The translations under genes and the position numbers were made by a program. Shown here piece after piece: positions 1-8,957 of a stretch of DNA of 64,000 bases. Below the pieces are notes generated by a model. It had not been told where the DNA came from. It was given only the letters and a program-made list of their open reading frames with translations, and did no database searches. The DNA comes from Actinoallomurus liliacearum (lineage in GTDB: Bacteria > Actinomycetota > Actinomycetes > Streptosporangiales > Streptosporangiaceae): assembly GCF_039542035.1 (NCBI RefSeq), contig NZ_BAABHJ010000003.1:1-64000 (forward strand), written 5' to 3'. Each line of letters opens with the position of its first letter. Positions within the stretch are counted from its first letter, which is position 1.

Positions 1-71
1 CGCTCGATCGGGGTCGCGGAGTTCCGCACCTCGACACGCAACAACTTCCGGCCCTCAGGAGCGATCGTCAT
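1..71 (-). CDS. lipA: Lipoyl synthase, N-terminal fragment cut by the window edge
   Basis: Only the first 23 codons are inside the window. The peptide begins MTIAPEGRKLLRVE and continues to NSATPIER, which is the usual start of actinobacterial lipoyl synthases, radical-SAM enzymes that insert sulfur into octanoylated E2 and H proteins. The ATG lies 6 bases after the glyA stop on the same strand, so it probably shares the gcvT-gcvH-glyA transcript. That fits, because GcvH is a lipoylated protein. The catalytic CxxxCxxC part is outside the window, so the call rests on the N-terminus and context. Confidence 0.75.
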   Translation of the reverse strand, partial: MTIAPEGRKLLRVEVRNSATPIE

Positions 72-77
72 CGTGCG

Positions 78-1337
78 TCATCCCAGGCTGGGGTAGAGAG
101 GGTGCTTGTCCGCCAGGTCGCGGACCCGGGCGGACAGCGCCGCGGAGTCGAACGACGGCTGCAGCGCCAGCGCGATGATGTCGGCGACCTCGGCGAAGTC
201 GTCGGCTCGGAACCCGCGGGTGGCGAGGGCGGGCGTGCCGATCCGCAGACCGGAGGTCACCATCGGCGGGCGCGGGTCGTTCGGCACGGCGTTGCGGTTG
301 ACCGTGATGCCGATGTCGTGCAGGCGGTCCTCGGCGTCCCGTCCCGTGATCTCCGAGTCGACCAGGTCGACCAGGACCAGGTGGACGTCGGTGCCGCCGG
401 TCAGCACCTTGACCCCCGCCTTGGCGGCGTCCTCGCGCAGGAGCCGGGCCGCGAGGATGCGGGCGCCCTCGAGCGTCCGGGCCTGCCGCTCGGCGAACTC
501 GTCGGTCGCGGCGATCTTCAGGGCGACGGCCTTCGCGGCGATGACGTGTTCGAGCGGGCCGCCCTGCGTGCCGGGGAACACCGCCGAGTTGATCTTCTTG
601 GCGTACTCCTCGCGGCAGAGGATGAGACCGCCGCGCGGGCCGCACAGCGTCTTGTGTGTCGTGGTCGTCACGACGTCGGCGTACGGCACCGGCGAGGGGT
701 GCAGGCCCGCGGCGACCAGGCCGGCGAAGTGGGCCATGTCCACCATCAGCAGCGCCCCGGTCTCGTCGGCGACCCGCCGGAACGCGGCGAAGTCGAGCTG
801 CCGCGGGTACGCTGACCAGCCGGCGATGATCATCTTCGGCCGGTATTCCTGGGCGAGCCGGGCGACCTCCTCCATGTCCACGAGGCCGTCGGGACCCACG
901 TGGTAGGCGGCGACGTTGAACATCTTGCCGGAGTAGTTGATCCGCATGCCGTGGGTGAGGTGCCCGCCATGCGCGAGGTCCAGGCCGAGGATCGTGTCCC
1001 CGGGCTCCAGCAGCGCGAAGTACACCGCGATGTTCGCCTGCGCGCCCGAGTGGGGCTGCACGTTGGCGTGGTCCGCGCCGAACAGCTCCTTGGCGCGGTC
1101 GATCGCCAGTTGCTCGGTGACGTCGACGTACTCACAACCGCCGTAGTAGCGCCGCCCCGGGTAGCCCTCGGCGTACTTGTTCGTCATCACCGAGCCCTGC
1201 GCCTCGAGGACGCCGACGGGCGCGAAGTTCTCCGAGGCGATCATCTCCAGGGTCGACTGCTGCCGCCGCAACTCGTCCGCGATCGCGGCCGCGACGTCCG
1301 GGTCGACCTCGGACAGGGGCAGGTTCAAGAGGTTCAT
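78..1337 (-). CDS. glyA: Serine hydroxymethyltransferase
   Basis: This 419-residue PLP enzyme interconverts serine plus tetrahydrofolate with glycine plus methylene-tetrahydrofolate in the cytoplasm. The PLP-binding lysine is K229 in TTTTHKTLCGPRGG, and the family motifs SENF, YAEGYPGRRYYGG and HSGAQAN are all present. Length is normal. I start at the ATG one codon inside a GTG, because this ATG overlaps the gcvH stop as TGATG and has a GAGGAGG ribosome site at better spacing. It is third in a riboswitch-led operon with gcvT and gcvH, so glycine made or cleaved here is handled by one transcript. Confidence 0.97.
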   Translation of the reverse strand: MNLLNLPLSEVDPDVAAAIADELRRQQSTLEMIASENFAPVGVLEAQGSVMTNKYAEGYPGRRYYGGCEYVDVTEQLAIDRAKELFGADHANVQPHSGAQANIAVYFALLEPGDTILGLDLAHGGHLTHGMRINYSGKMFNVAAYHVGPDGLVDMEEVARLAQEYRPKMIIAGWSAYPRQLDFAAFRRVADETGALLMVDMAHFAGLVAAGLHPSPVPYADVVTTTTHKTLCGPRGGLILCREEYAKKINSAVFPGTQGGPLEHVIAAKAVALKIAATDEFAERQARTLEGARILAARLLREDAAKAGVKVLTGGTDVHLVLVDLVDSEITGRDAEDRLHDIGITVNRNAVPNDPRPPMVTSGLRIGTPALATRGFRADDFAEVADIIALALQPSFDSAALSARVRDLADKHPLYPSLG

Positions 1338-1720
1338 CACGCCTCCTCGATCAGCTTCGAGTAGGCCTGCGCGTCGAGCAGGTCTGCGGGGTCGTCATCG
1401 GTCCGCACCCGGAACAGCCATCCCTCGCCGTACGGGTCGGAGTTGATGGCCGCCGGGTCCTCCTCAACGGCGGTGTTCACCGCGACGACCTCACCGGTGA
1501 CGGGCGAATAGACGTCGCTCACCGACTTGGTCGACTCGGCCTCGCCACACGGCTCACCGGCCTCAACGGACGCGCCCTCCTGGGGCAGCGACACGTACAC
1601 GATGTCACCCAGCGCGTCGGCCGCGTGGGCCGTGATCCCGATGGTCACCACGCTCTCCGACGGCTCGGTGACCCACTCGTGCTCCTGGGTGTAGTACAGC
1701 GTCTCGGGAACGGTGCTCAC
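1337..1720 (-). CDS. gcvH: Glycine cleavage system H protein
   Basis: This 127-residue lipoyl carrier shuttles the aminomethyl group between the P, T and L proteins of the glycine cleavage complex. The lipoyl-lysine is K65 within ESTKSVSD, in the expected beta-hairpin, followed by the conserved SPVTGEVVAVN. Length is normal for the family. It overlaps gcvT by 4 bases at the 5' side and glyA by 1 base at the 3' side, so all three are probably translationally coupled. The P protein (gcvP) is not in this window, so it must be encoded elsewhere if the system is complete. Confidence 0.97.
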   Translation of the reverse strand: MSTVPETLYYTQEHEWVTEPSESVVTIGITAHAADALGDIVYVSLPQEGASVEAGEPCGEAESTKSVSDVYSPVTGEVVAVNTAVEEDPAAINSDPYGEGWLFRVRTDDDPADLLDAQAYSKLIEEA

Positions 1721-2823
1721 GAAGTCCTCCTGTAGAACGGCAGTGCGACCTTGTCGACCGGCTCATGCTTACCGCGGATGTCCACCGCGAGGTCGGTGTC
1801 CTCGGCATGGCCCGCGTCGATGTAGGCCATGGCGATGGGCTTGCCCAGCGTCGGGGACGGCGCGCCACTGGTCACGACCCCGCAGGGCGTACCGTCCGGC
1901 GTCACCACGGCGTACCCGTGGCGCGGGACGCGACGCCCTCGCCCGACGAGCCCCACGAGGGTGCGGCCCGGCGGCGTGTCGGCGCGGGCGGCCAGCGCGG
2001 CGCGGCCGACGAAGTCACCGGGCTTGTCGAGCTTGACGCTGCGGCCGAGGCCGGCGTCGTACGGGGTGGTCTCGGTGGTCAGCTCGTTGCCGTACAGCGG
2101 CATGCCGGCCTCCAACCGCAGCGTGTCCCGCGCGGACAGCCCGGCGGGCCGCAGGTCGTCGCCGCCGGCCTCCGTGACGGCGTTCCAGACGGCGACGGCG
2201 TCACCGGCCGCCACGAACAGCTCGAAACCGTCCTCGCCGGTGTAACCGGTGCGCGCGATCAGCGCGTCGATCCCGGCGACCTTGCCCGGCAGGATCGCGT
2301 AGTACTTGAGGTCGGCGAGCGCGGCGTCGGTGAGCGTCGCCAGGATGGCGTGGGCCTTCGGGCCCTGCACGGCGATGAGCGCGTACGCGCCGGACCGGTC
2401 GTCGACGGTGGCCTTCTCGAACCCGTCCGCCCGCGCGGTCAGCTCGGCCCGTACGGTCGCGACGTTGGCCGCGTTCGCGACGACCATGTAGGTCTCCGGG
2501 GCGAGCCGGTACACGATCAGGTCGTCGAGCACGCCCCCGGCCGGGTCGACGATCATGGTGTAGCGCGCCCGGCCGACGGCGAGCACGGACAGGTGTCCGA
2601 TGAGCGCGTGGTCGAGGGCCGCCCCGGCCTGCGGGCCGGTCACGAAGATCTCTCCCATGTGGGACAGGTCGAACAGGCCCGCGCCGGTGCGGACGGCCTG
2701 GTGCTCGGCGGTCTCGCTGCCGTAACGCAGCGGCATGAGGTACCCGGCGAACTCGGTGATCATGGCGCCGAGCTCGACGTGGACCTCGTGGAGTGGTGTT
2801 CTCTTGGCGTCCGGCGTGGACAT
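1717..2823 (-). CDS. gcvT: Glycine cleavage system T protein (aminomethyltransferase)
   Basis: This 368-residue folate-dependent enzyme releases ammonia from the aminomethyl-lipoyl H protein and forms methylene-tetrahydrofolate. Recognisable segments are TPLHEVHVELGA, the LFDLSHMGEI motif, GYTGEDGFEL and the C-terminal IAMAYID stretch. The ATG has AGGAGCC about 8 bases upstream. It is the first gene after the tandem glycine riboswitch, so its expression should rise when glycine is abundant, the normal logic for glycine catabolism. Length is typical. Confidence 0.97.
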   Translation of the reverse strand: MSTPDAKRTPLHEVHVELGAMITEFAGYLMPLRYGSETAEHQAVRTGAGLFDLSHMGEIFVTGPQAGAALDHALIGHLSVLAVGRARYTMIVDPAGGVLDDLIVYRLAPETYMVVANAANVATVRAELTARADGFEKATVDDRSGAYALIAVQGPKAHAILATLTDAALADLKYYAILPGKVAGIDALIARTGYTGEDGFELFVAAGDAVAVWNAVTEAGGDDLRPAGLSARDTLRLEAGMPLYGNELTTETTPYDAGLGRSVKLDKPGDFVGRAALAARADTPPGRTLVGLVGRGRRVPRHGYAVVTPDGTPCGVVTSGAPSPTLGKPIAMAYIDAGHAEDTDLAVDIRGKHEPVDKVALPFYRRTS

Positions 2824-2902
2824 CGGGGCAGGCTCCTATCACGCGGGCGGCCGGGAATCCCATCCTCCCATTGGCACGCGAAATGCGGTGGCGGTGCCCT
2901 CC

Positions 2903-3079
2903 CCCTCTGTCATCGGTGCCTGAGAGCTTCACCCCCTCGTCGGGGGCTTGCACCTTCGGCGGGAGCGTGGCTCCACTTTCCAGAGGTCGCCTGGTCCGCG
3001 CGGTTCGTGTGGCCTGAGAGGTTCCGGGGAGGGGTTGCTCCTTCGGCGTACCTCGCTGGCGGCGAGGTCACTCTCCCGC
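2903..3079 (-). promoter_or_regulatory. Tandem glycine riboswitch
   Basis: On the minus strand two successive glycine aptamers can be read. The first runs from GCGGGAGAGTGACC through GCCGAAGGAGCAA to CCTCTCAGGCCAC. The second runs from CCTCTGGAAAGTGG through GCCGAAGGTGCAAG to CTCTCAGGCACC, then ATGACAGAG, which closes its P1 stem. The repeated GCCGAAGG(A/T)GCAA and CTCTCAGGC(C/A) blocks are the hallmark of the class. It ends about 80 bases before gcvT, so it is well placed to control the whole gcvT-gcvH-glyA(-lipA) operon. I did not assign the expression platform. Confidence 0.95.
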
Positions 3080-3292
3080 ACGGGATCAACGGCATGGTCA
3101 GGCTAGCAGGACCTTCCTGGAGACGGAATCGACGACCGGTGGCCGGGACTTCCGGCTCAATTCCCCGCGAACGGCCGACGGCGGTCGAAGATCGCCGACT
3201 ACTTTGATCATCCGGCCCGCCGGAGGCGGGTCCGTACGCGGGGGCTCGACCTCCACGACCGCGTCGACGCGCATCGAGCGTGAGGAGACTCC

Positions 3293-4321
3293 ATGGCCCA
3301 CCCGAGGACATCCCGGCGGATCATCGGATCGGCGGCGCTCGGCGTCGCGGCGGTCATCGGCCTCACCGGTGCCTGCTCGCCCGGCCGCGCGGCGGGGACC
3401 ACAGCGGCGCACGAGACCGTGGCGGGCACGGCGCACGCGGCCGCGGCCGGCGGCCCGATCGACCTGACCAGCGGCTTCTACGTCGACCCGGACTCCAACC
3501 CCGCCACCTGGGTGAAGAACAATTCCGGCGACGGCCGCGCGGCCCGGATCACGTCGGCGATCGCCGGCAAGCCGATGGCGCGCTGGTTCGGCGACTGGAG
3601 CGGCGACATCGCCGCCGCGGTCTCGGCGTATGTCGGCGCCGCCGACGCGGCCGACAAGCTGCCCGTCCTCGTGGCGTACAACGTGCCGGGCCGGGACTGT
3701 TCGGGTCACTCCGCGGGCGGCGCGGGGAGCCCCGAGGCGTACCGGACGTGGATCTCGAACTTCGCCGCCGGGATCGGGGCGCGGCCCGCGGTCGTCGTCA
3801 TCGGGCCCGACGCCGTCGCCCAGATCGACTGCCTGCCGAACGACTCCGAACGGCAGATCCGGCTTGACCTGCTGAAGTACGCCACCGAGCAGTTCGCGGC
3901 GAAGGCGCCGAACACCTGGGCCTACCTCGACGGCGGCAACGCCAAGTGGATCGCCCCGGCCACCATGGCCCAGCGGCTGGAGTCCGCCGGGGTGCACAAC
4001 GTGCGGGGCTTCGCGGTGAACGTCTCGAACTACTACACGACCGACGAGTCCGTCTCCTACGGGGCGGCGGTGAACGCCGCGCTGTCGAGCAGGGTGCCGT
4101 TCGTCGTCGACACCAGCCGCAACGGCAACGGATCGAACGGGGAGTGGTGCAACCCGGCCGGCCGCAGGCTGGGCGTTCCGTCGCAGACCGGCGGTGGGGC
4201 GGAGATGCTGCTGTGGGTCAAGGTCCCCGGTGACTCCGACGGGTCCTGCGGGATCGGCCAGGGCGTCCCGGCCGGGCAGTTCAGCCCCGACCTCGCCATC
4301 CACCTGATCGACGGGTCCTGA
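3293..4321 (+). CDS. Secreted glycoside hydrolase family 6 (cellulase-type) protein
   Basis: This 342-residue protein has an N-terminal signal region (arginines, then a hydrophobic stretch about residues 10-27 ending LTGAC) and an Ala-rich linker. A GH6 catalytic fold follows: SGFYVDPDS, MARWFGDW, YLDGGNAKWI, NVSNYYTTDE, DTSRNGNGSNGEWCNP and LLWVKVPG. GH6 enzymes cut beta-1,4-glucan. The family signature around the catalytic acid is normally EPD; here it reads VIGPDAVA, with the Asp kept but the Glu replaced by Gly. No carbohydrate-binding module is attached. A GAGGAG ribosome site precedes the ATG. The cysteine in LTGAC is a poor lipobox, so I favour secretion over lipidation. Confidence 0.88.
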   Translation: MAHPRTSRRIIGSAALGVAAVIGLTGACSPGRAAGTTAAHETVAGTAHAAAAGGPIDLTSGFYVDPDSNPATWVKNNSGDGRAARITSAIAGKPMARWFGDWSGDIAAAVSAYVGAADAADKLPVLVAYNVPGRDCSGHSAGGAGSPEAYRTWISNFAAGIGARPAVVVIGPDAVAQIDCLPNDSERQIRLDLLKYATEQFAAKAPNTWAYLDGGNAKWIAPATMAQRLESAGVHNVRGFAVNVSNYYTTDESVSYGAAVNAALSSRVPFVVDTSRNGNGSNGEWCNPAGRRLGVPSQTGGGAEMLLWVKVPGDSDGSCGIGQGVPAGQFSPDLAIHLIDGS

Positions 4322-4585
4322 CGCCGCACCCGGCCGAGACCGGCGGAGGGGAGGCGCCCGCGTACCCCATCGTCCGGTCCGTCGCCGGGGTCCGCGCGGA
4401 CGATGGGCCGGGCAAGAGGGCGTACAGGTGCCGGGACGGCCCTCGTGCGCGGGTTTTCGGCATACGCTTGACCGGTCGAGATCTCGGAGGCCTTCGGTGA
4501 GCGTGCGCGACACGGTGCGCGAGGCGGCCTGCCGCGGTGCCCGGTGGGCGCCTGCGGTGCGACGGGTGAGGAGCGTGTGCGGGCA

Positions 4586-5884
4586 ATGAGCGTGCTTTTC
4601 GTGGTGGGCATCGTCGTCTTCTTCCTCGGGCTGCTCGCCTCGATCGCCCTGCACGAACTGGGCCACATGTCCTTCGCCAAGCTCTTCGGCGTCCGCGTGC
4701 CGCAGTTCATGGTCGGGTTCGGGCCCACGATGTGGTCACGGCGCAAGGGCGAGACCGAGTACGGCGTCAAGTGGATCCCGCTCGGCGGCTACATCCGGAT
4801 GATCGGGATGCTGCCGCCCCGCCGGGGCGACGCGCCCGGGACGGTCCGCCAGGGATCCACCGGTCCGTTCCAGGGGCTGATCGAGTCGGCGCGCGGCGCC
4901 GCCCTGGAGGAGGTCGGCCCCGGCGACGAGGACCGCGTCTTCTACCGCAAGAAGTGGTGGCAGAAGGTCATCATCATGTTCGCCGGGCCGTTCATGAACA
5001 TCCTGCTGGCGTTCGTGTTCATCAGCGTCGTCGTCATGGGGATCGGTATCTCGACCCTGCAGCCGGTGATCGACTCCGTGTCCAAGTGCACGATCCCGGC
5101 CGCGCAGGCGGGCCGTGACTGCCAGGCCGGCGACCCGGTGACCCCGGCGGTACGCGCGGGGCTGCGGCCCGGCGACCGGATCGTGTCCTACGAAGGCCAC
5201 CGGATCCACACGTACGCGCAGCTGCAGGGCCTGATCCGGGGGTCCGGCGGCCGTACGGTCCCGGTCGTCGTCCACCGCGGCGGCCAGGACATTCCGTTGA
5301 GCGTGCCGGTGACCACCAACCAGATGCAGTCGCTCACCGACCCGGACAAGACCGAGACCGTCGGGTTCCTCGGGATCAGCCCGACGAGCGCCCGCGAGCG
5401 GCAGGGACCGGGCGTGGTCGTGAGCACGATGACCGACCTGACCAAGCACACCTTCGGGTCGCTGATCGACATGCCGAAGAAGATGGTCGGGGTCTGGAAC
5501 GCGGCGTTCAGCGACAAGAAGCGCGACCCGAACGGGCCGATCGGCGTCGTCGGCGCCAGCCGGATCGGCGGGGAGATCGCCGCCTCGAAGGAGCCGGGCC
5601 TGGACAAGCTCGCGTTCTTCCTGATGATGCTGGGTACGGTCAACTTCGCGGTCGGCATGTTCAACCTCGTGCCGCTGCTGCCGCTGGACGGCGGACACAT
5701 CGCGGGCGCGCTGTGGGAGGCGGTGAAGAAGGGCATCGCCCGGGTGACCCGCAGGCCCGACCCCGGCCACGTCGACGTGGCGAAGGCGCTCCCGCTCACG
5801 TACGCGATGGCCGCGGTGATCATCACGATGGGCGCCTTGCTGATCTACGCGGATCTGGTGAATCCGGTACGCCTGAACGGCTGA
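4586..5884 (+). CDS. Site-2 membrane metalloprotease (RseP/Rip1 family, M50)
   Basis: This 432-residue intramembrane zinc protease would cleave membrane-anchored regulators such as anti-sigma factors. The zinc motif HELGH is at residues 23-27 in the first membrane segment, a PDZ domain occupies the middle (AGLRPGDRIVSYEG), and the third zinc-ligand motif LPLDGGH sits near residue 367. Further membrane spans flank these. A GTG three codons upstream, closer to GTGAGGAG, is an alternative start. In many actinobacteria this gene lies between dxr and ispG, and neither is a neighbour here. The next gene starts 81 bases downstream on the same strand. Confidence 0.93.
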   Translation: MSVLFVVGIVVFFLGLLASIALHELGHMSFAKLFGVRVPQFMVGFGPTMWSRRKGETEYGVKWIPLGGYIRMIGMLPPRRGDAPGTVRQGSTGPFQGLIESARGAALEEVGPGDEDRVFYRKKWWQKVIIMFAGPFMNILLAFVFISVVVMGIGISTLQPVIDSVSKCTIPAAQAGRDCQAGDPVTPAVRAGLRPGDRIVSYEGHRIHTYAQLQGLIRGSGGRTVPVVVHRGGQDIPLSVPVTTNQMQSLTDPDKTETVGFLGISPTSARERQGPGVVVSTMTDLTKHTFGSLIDMPKKMVGVWNAAFSDKKRDPNGPIGVVGASRIGGEIAASKEPGLDKLAFFLMMLGTVNFAVGMFNLVPLLPLDGGHIAGALWEAVKKGIARVTRRPDPGHVDVAKALPLTYAMAAVIITMGALLIYADLVNPVRLNG

Positions 5885-5965
5885 CGGTCTCGGCGGCTTC
5901 CGAGTCGGCAGTGACCACCGACGTCAAGCGTTATCACAGACCGGAATGGGTCATGATGAGGACGT

Positions 5966-6802
5966 ATGACGTCGGGGGCCAATATGGAGGGACTGTTCAC
6001 CGAGCGCGTCGTCCAGACCGGACGGCTGCCGCTGTTCTGCTTCTTCGTGGCGTTCATCGTCACGTTCGTCATCGTGCGCATCAACGTGCGGCTGATCCGC
6101 GCCAAGGTCCGCTGGTGGTTCAAGAACGTCGAGGTCGGTGACCTGCACATCCACCACGTGGTGTTCGGCGTCGTGCTGATGCTCATCGGCGGGGTGGCCG
6201 GGTTCTGCATCCCGGACGTCTACACGGGCTGGTATGCCCTCGCCGCCTCCGTCTTCGGGGTGGGGGCCGCCCTCGTCCTCGACGAGTTCGCGCTCATCCT
6301 GCACCTGCGCGACGTCTACTGGATGGAGGAGGGTCGCGCCTCCGTCGACGCGGTGTTCATCGCGGTCGCGGTGACGGGCCTGATCCTGGTGGGCGTCCGC
6401 CCGATCTGGCTCAGCGACGTCCATGATCTGCGGCCGGACGCGACCGTCTCCGTCGGCGTCTTCCTGGTCGTCTTCGCCAACATCCTCGTCAACCTCGGTC
6501 TGGCCATCGTGACCCTCTTCAAGGGCAAGATCTGGACCGGGCTGCTGGGCCTGTTCCTGCCGGTGGTGCTCATCTTCAGCGCGTTCCGGCTGGCCCGGCC
6601 GGGATCGCCGTGGGCCCGCTGGAGGTACCGGCCGGGCACGCGGAAGTTCCGGCGGGCGCTCCGCCGTGAGCAGCGCATCCGCCGCCCGATGATCCGGGCG
6701 AAGATCTGGGTCCAGGAGTTCATCGCGGGCCGCCACGACCTGATCGCCCACGAGCGGACCGTGGGCCCCCGGCGCCGCCTCGACCGCGGCGGCCGGCCTT
6801 AG
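5966..6802 (+). CDS. Actinobacterial integral membrane protein of unknown function
   Basis: This 278-residue protein has about six hydrophobic segments in its first 220 residues and a basic C-terminal tail rich in Arg (FRRALRREQRIRR and similar). A striking conserved-looking stretch, VGDLHIHHVVFG, places three histidines beside a membrane segment and could be a metal- or heme-related site, but that is speculation. I do not recognise a characterised family. It follows the site-2 protease by 81 bases on the same strand and may be cotranscribed. The ATG has GATGAGGA just upstream. Confidence 0.75.
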   Translation: MTSGANMEGLFTERVVQTGRLPLFCFFVAFIVTFVIVRINVRLIRAKVRWWFKNVEVGDLHIHHVVFGVVLMLIGGVAGFCIPDVYTGWYALAASVFGVGAALVLDEFALILHLRDVYWMEEGRASVDAVFIAVAVTGLILVGVRPIWLSDVHDLRPDATVSVGVFLVVFANILVNLGLAIVTLFKGKIWTGLLGLFLPVVLIFSAFRLARPGSPWARWRYRPGTRKFRRALRREQRIRRPMIRAKIWVQEFIAGRHDLIAHERTVGPRRRLDRGGRP

Positions 6803-6857
6803 GACCGGCGCGGGCCGTGCACGTCGCGGGTGTGAGCGCGGGTGTCCTTGCGTACGG

Positions 6858-7331
6858 TCACGCGTTACGTTGGTCCTGTGCTTGGGTCGCCTGCGAGTGG
6901 TCGGTGGCCACGCCCTCGGAGTGGCTGTGCGACACGGCAGGCTGGCCGGCCGACTCCTGGTGGGTCGTCTCGGACTGGTCACTGCCGGAGGTCTGCGACG
7001 GGGGCGCGGCAGGCTGACCGGCCGGGGCGACGGTCAGGGCGACCGGCGAAGATTTCGACGGTCCGCAGTGGGCATCACCGCTGTAGCCGGCGGTGATCTG
7101 GTGGCGACCCGGCGGCAGGCCGGCAGGGTCAGCGTGGCGGTCGCGTCGCGGAGCGTCGCGGTTCCCAGCGACGCTCCGGGTGAGGCACCGTCGAAGAACT
7201 CGACGGTGCCGGTCGGTGCGGAGCCGGCGTACGACCTTGTCCAGAGCGGCGATGAGCTTGCCCGTGGCTTCGGGCGAGACGCCGAGGCGGTCGGCGAGTG
7301 CCCTGGGAGTCAGCGGGGGCGGCCTCGGCGG
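6858..7331 (-). pseudogene. Decayed Ig-like-repeat protein remnant
   Basis: No intact gene fills this stretch. On the minus strand one frame reads APTGTVEFFDGASPG to GTATLRDATATLTLPA. It then continues in a different frame as LPPGRHQITAGYSGDAHC and ALTVAPAGQP, ending at a stop after a Ser/Thr/Gln/His-rich tail. Together these form one bacterial Ig-like repeat (Big_3_5 type) split by a single-base frameshift. Just upstream, directly after the ligase stop, the second frame reads LTPRALADRLGVSPEATGKL, which faintly resembles a MarR winged helix. No start codon or ribosome site is visible. I read it as the 3' remnant of a lost surface-protein gene. Confidence 0.5.
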
Positions 7332-8861
7332 TCAGACGGGGAAGGTGGCGATGGCGCGCACGCTGGCGAAGGTGTCGGCCTCGGCGGCGGTCTTGTCCGG
7401 GCGATGGCGGAGCACCCGCGCGAACCGCAGTGCCAGCCCACCGGGATAGCGCGGGCTGCGCTGCACGCCGTCGAAGGCGATCTCGACGACGAGCTCGGGC
7501 CGTACGTAGACCGTGTAGTCGTCGCGGTGCGTCTCCAGCGCGAGCAGCCGCTCGGTCTGCCAGGCCAGCATCTCGTCGGTCAGGCCCTTGAACGTCTTGC
7601 CCAGCATCACGAACCCGCCGGTCTCCGGGTCGCGGGCGCCGAGGTGCAGGTTGGACAACTTGCCCCGGCGGCGTCCGTTGCCCCACTCGACGGCCAGGAC
7701 GACCAGGTCGAGCGTGTGGCGGGGTTTCACCTTGATCCACCCGGCGCCGCGCCGGCCGGCGGTGTACGGGGTGTCGAGGGACTTGACCAGCACGCCTTCG
7801 TGACCGTGCGCGAGGGCGTCGTCGAAGAACGCGCGGGCCTCGTCGACGGAGGCGGTGACCACCCGCGGCATGCGCAGCGCCTCGGGGACGACCCGGACCA
7901 GCGCCTCGTTGCGCTCGGCGCCCGGCAGGTCGATCAGGTCCTCGCCGTCGAGGTGCAGCACGTCGAACAGGAACACCGACAGTGGAACGTCCTGCCCACC
8001 GCCCGGTCGTACGCCGTGGCTGGCGACACGGGCCGAGGTGACCTGGAACGGGTGGGGCCGGCCGTCGTCGCGCAGCGCGATGAGCTCACCGTCGAGGACG
8101 GCCGTGTCGGCGGGCAGCGCGCCGAGCGCGGTGACGATCTCCGGCAGCCGGCCGGTGATGTCGTCGAGCGTGCGGGTGAACAGGCGCACCTCGCCCTTGG
8201 ACACGTGCGCCTGGACCCGGATGCCGTCGAGCTTCCACTCCACGGCGGCGGGGCTCACCTTCTCCAGCGCCGCCTCGACGGACGGCGCGCTGGCGGCGAG
8301 CATCGGCTTGACCGGGCGCCCGACCTCCAGGCCGAACGCGCGCAGCCCCTCCCGGCCCTCGGACAGCGCCGCGTCGGCCACCGCGCCGAGCGAGCCGCGG
8401 AACATCACGGCGCGGCGAACGTCGGCCGCCGGCACGTCGGCCGCGGCGGCGATGGCGTCGGCCATCACGCCGTCGAGAGCGCCCTGGCGCAGCTCGCCGG
8501 AGAGCAGGCGGAGGAGGAAACTCTGCTCGGCGGCGGTCGCTCGGGAGAACAATTCCCCCACCAACTGTCGCCGGGCGGTGACGGAACCCTTACCCGAGAC
8601 CGCGCCGATCGCGGTGAACGCGGCGTCGACCTCGTCCACGGTGAGGGCCGCCTCGGTCGCGGCGGGCGGCAGGTCGCGAAGTGTCGCCCAGCCGACGCCG
8701 ATCTGGCGTTGTGGCAGCTCACCGGAGAGATATGCCACCGCGATCGCCGTCTCCTCCGGCTCGGCGTCCCGCAGGCAGGCGGCGAGCAGCTCGATCTTGG
8801 CACGTCGGCCGGACGTCGCGGCGACGGCCCGTGAGGTCTCGGTGATCTCGCTCAACAGCAC
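7332..8861 (-). CDS. ATP-dependent DNA ligase
   Basis: This 509-residue enzyme seals nicks in duplex DNA using ATP. It has the alpha-helical N-terminal DNA-binding domain (residues ~1-190), the adenylation motif EWKLDGIRVQ with the nucleophile K210, motif III LFDVLHLDG, motif IV EGVLVKS, motif V GWIKVKP, and an OB-fold C-terminus. This matches the actinobacterial LigB-type ligases, accessory to NAD-dependent LigA. I choose the GTG giving MLLSEITETSR because homologues begin there; an upstream extension in the frame looks non-coding. It ends next to the decayed Ig-repeat remnant. Confidence 0.93.
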   Translation of the reverse strand: MLLSEITETSRAVAATSGRRAKIELLAACLRDAEPEETAIAVAYLSGELPQRQIGVGWATLRDLPPAATEAALTVDEVDAAFTAIGAVSGKGSVTARRQLVGELFSRATAAEQSFLLRLLSGELRQGALDGVMADAIAAAADVPAADVRRAVMFRGSLGAVADAALSEGREGLRAFGLEVGRPVKPMLAASAPSVEAALEKVSPAAVEWKLDGIRVQAHVSKGEVRLFTRTLDDITGRLPEIVTALGALPADTAVLDGELIALRDDGRPHPFQVTSARVASHGVRPGGGQDVPLSVFLFDVLHLDGEDLIDLPGAERNEALVRVVPEALRMPRVVTASVDEARAFFDDALAHGHEGVLVKSLDTPYTAGRRGAGWIKVKPRHTLDLVVLAVEWGNGRRRGKLSNLHLGARDPETGGFVMLGKTFKGLTDEMLAWQTERLLALETHRDDYTVYVRPELVVEIAFDGVQRSPRYPGGLALRFARVLRHRPDKTAAEADTFASVRAIATFPV

Positions 8862-8957
8862 ATTCCATTCTGACGCCGGGGACCGACAATCGGGTGAGCC
8901 CGTCCCGGAGGACCGGCGGCCGGGCACCGGCGGCCGGAGGAGGAGGCGAAGAACGGC

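Noticed and set aside
7200..7331. Genuine MarR regulator gene fragment
   Set aside because: Only about 35 residues look like a winged helix, they share a frame with the ligase and the Ig tail, and no start codon exists; it may be chance.
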